Made by a program: the position numbers and the translations under genes
Origin: Chloroflexota bacterium
GTDB lineage: Bacteria; Chloroflexota; Dehalococcoidia; Lucifugimonadales; SAR202-VII-2
Reading direction: 5' to 3'
NCBI GenBank assembly: GCA_003228115.1
Contig: QEVV01000002.1
Coordinates: 558,001 to 622,000 of the forward strand
Length of the DNA: 64,000 bases
Notes under the pieces: model-generated
Seen by the model: only the letters and a program-made list of their open reading frames with translations
What the model was told of the DNA's origin: nothing
Database searches by the model: none
Shown here: positions 62,619 through 64,000 of the stretch, piece by piece
Position numbering within the stretch: the first letter of the stretch is position 1
Layout: each line of letters opens with the position of its first letter

Positions 62619-64000
62619 TTAGACGATGGGCTTCCCCCAGCCTCCGCCTCCGGGCGTCAGCATTTGAATGATGTCGCCCTCTTCAACCTGGATTGTTAGT
62701 TTCGGCGGCAGGCGGACTTCTTCGACGCCGCCCTTCAGGAGGACGGTTTCTCCGGTCTGACCTGCTCCTCCGCCATTGAGTCCATACGGCCCCGTGCGTC
62801 GGCGCTCTGACATCACCGTGACCGTTGCTGGCGCTAGGAAAAGCACCTCTCGTATGATGCCGTCGCCACCCTGATGCTGGCCCCGCCCCCCCGAGCCTCG
62901 GCGCACTGCGTACCGGACGAGCCTTAGCGGAAACTGATACTCGATGGCTTCGATGGGGGTGTTGCGGGTGTTTGTCATATGAGACTGGATGGCGGACTCC
63001 CCGCCGGCATCAGGTCCGGCGCCTGTTCCACCTCCAATCGTCTCGTAGTAGACGTAGGCTTTCCGGGTGGTGTGGTGATGTCCCCCAACAATCATGTTAT
63101 TCATGGTGCCCTGGCTGGCCGCCGGTATCAGCTCCGGCACTGCTTGGGCCAATGCGCCCAGAAGTACGTCGACGATGCGTTGCGATGTCTCGACGTTGCC
63201 CCCCGCAACTCCGGCGGGCGGCTCGGGGTTGACCAGGGATCGCTCCGGCGCAACGACTGTGATTGGCCGCATGCAGCCCTGGTTGATGGGCACGTCCTCT
63301 CCGGTGATGCACCGGACCACATACAGCACAGCAGACTCGCTGATGGCGAGTGGGGCGTTGATACAACCGGGCCGTTGCGGCGAAGTGCCGGTGAAGTCGG
63401 CAGTCAGGCTGACGCCGCTAATGGTGACCGCTACCTGGATGGGAACCGGTTCGTCTTCGATCCCATCGTCGTCCATGAAGTCACGGAAGGTGTACCGGCC
63501 GTCGGGGATTTGGGAAAGCCGGGCGCGCGTGAGCCGCTCGGAGTAGTCCAGCAGGGCTGACATATGTTCCCAGGTGTTGGCCAGCCCGTATTTATCGACG
63601 ATGGCGATCAGGCGTCGCTCCCCGGTGCGGCAGGCCGCGATCTGGGCGTCCAAATCTCCCCGGCGCTCCTCCGGGGTCCGGGAGTTGCGGCACAGCAACT
63701 CCACGACTTCCTCGTTGAGAACGCCATCCCGAGCGAGTTTCAAAGGCGGGATGATAAATCCTTCTTGGTACAACTCGGTGGAAAGGGGCATGGAGCCGGG
63801 GGTCATGCCTCCAACGTCAGCGTGGTGGCCGCGGTTGGACACGAACCCGGCAAGTGTTTTGCCTTCGCTAGTGAACACCGGTGCTACGAGGGTGATGTCA
63901 GGCAGGTGTGTGCCGCCGAGGTAGGGATCGTTGAGGATGACGAGGTCGCCAGGGCCGAAGTCGAACCGGTTAAGGGCCGCCTGAACCGAGGCGGGCATCG
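62619..64000 (-). CDS. Hydantoinase B/oxoprolinase family protein (partial, N-terminus off the window)
   Basis: The frame runs from the window edge to a stop at 62619, giving about 460 residues of the HyuB family; the ATG at 63998 is internal (typical HyuB homologues continue about 80-100 residues upstream). LVILNDPYLGGTHLPDI, GFVSNRGHHADVGGMTPGSMP and a glycine-rich C-terminal end (LTPGGGGWGKP) are family marks. Second hyuB-like gene here; no hyuA is visible. Confidence 0.88.
   Translation of the reverse strand, partial: MPASVQAALNRFDFGPGDLVILNDPYLGGTHLPDITLVAPVFTSEGKTLAGFVSNRGHHADVGGMTPGSMPLSTELYQEGFIIPPLKLARDGVLNEEVVELLCRNSRTPEERRGDLDAQIAACRTGERRLIAIVDKYGLANTWEHMSALLDYSERLTRARLSQIPDGRYTFRDFMDDDGIEDEPVPIQVAVTISGVSLTADFTGTSPQRPGCINAPLAISESAVLYVVRCITGEDVPINQGCMRPITVVAPERSLVNPEPPAGVAGGNVETSQRIVDVLLGALAQAVPELIPAASQGTMNNMIVGGHHHTTRKAYVYYETIGGGTGAGPDAGGESAIQSHMTNTRNTPIEAIEYQFPLRLVRYAVRRGSGGRGQHQGGDGIIREVLFLAPATVTVMSERRRTGPYGLNGGGAGQTGETVLLKGGVEEVRLPPKLTIQVEEGDIIQMLTPGGGGWGKPIV

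Overview
This is a bacterial window of about 58-60% GC by eye, densely coded on both strands. The gene content resembles the Chloroflexota, in particular the Dehalococcoidia/SAR202-type lineages: Rieske oxygenases of the phthalate-dioxygenase type, CaiB/BaiF CoA-transferase, two hydantoinase-B-like proteins, LigAB-like extradiol dioxygenase, PAC2-family protein, EgtD, and intergenic GTAGGGG-type palindromes. The placement is inferred from gene content and no marker phylogeny was run.

Layout. 1-0.4 kb: 3' end of a sulfite-oxidase-like molybdoenzyme. 0.5-2.9 kb: sortase, Mug-type DNA glycosylase, ThpR. 3.0-8.0 kb: cytochrome c maturation operon (ccmH, ccmF, a CcmI-like zinc-ribbon protein, an unknown membrane-anchored protein, a CcmG/TlpA thioredoxin). 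8.1-14.5 kb: LigB/LigA-like dioxygenase, tatA, CoA-transferase, a nuclease-like unknown, HyuB, aminotransferase. 14.5-19.5 kb: repeats, a YyaL/DUF255 protein, a VapBC-type toxin-antitoxin pair with a clear operator, and a Rieske oxygenase interrupted by one TAA codon. 19.7-25.2 kb: homocysteine methyltransferase/MTHFR fusion, DUF1059, orphan CoA-transferase A, an alpha/beta hydrolase lacking its serine, and an intact Rieske oxygenase. 26-32 kb: M16 peptidase, tandem MFS duplicates, an AhpD-like protein and an amidohydrolase. 32-37 kb: TrkH, three TrkA/RCK proteins, a universal stress protein and pheA. 37-44 kb: geranylgeranyl-reductase family, glycosyltransferase, PAC2, isochorismatase, ilvD and FIST. 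44.2-53.3 kb: plsY followed by the conserved rpsB-tsf-pyrH-frr-uppS-cdsA-dxr-rseP-ispG housekeeping operon. 53.4-64 kb: proS, class III aminotransferase, a thioredoxin lipoprotein pair (one frameshifted), deaminase, cupin, Ldh2-type dehydrogenase, egtD and a partial hyuB.

The most notable observation is at 30262-30894 (minus). Two apparent small ORFs are one continuous AhpD/carboxymuconolactone-decarboxylase-like gene whose in-frame TGA sits exactly at the second cysteine of the CxxCxxxH redox motif. A SECIS-like hairpin follows at once, with G as the first loop base. I read this as a CxxU selenoprotein. The same locus is the source of a tandem duplication that copied the neighbouring MFS gene together with the 3' tail of the selenoprotein gene.

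Other genome-level signals are a dispersed perfect-palindrome repeat family (four copies plus one relative), a TAA-interrupted Rieske gene, two probable frameshifts, and several palindromic candidate operators. No tRNA, rRNA, CRISPR array, insertion-sequence transposase or phage gene was seen.
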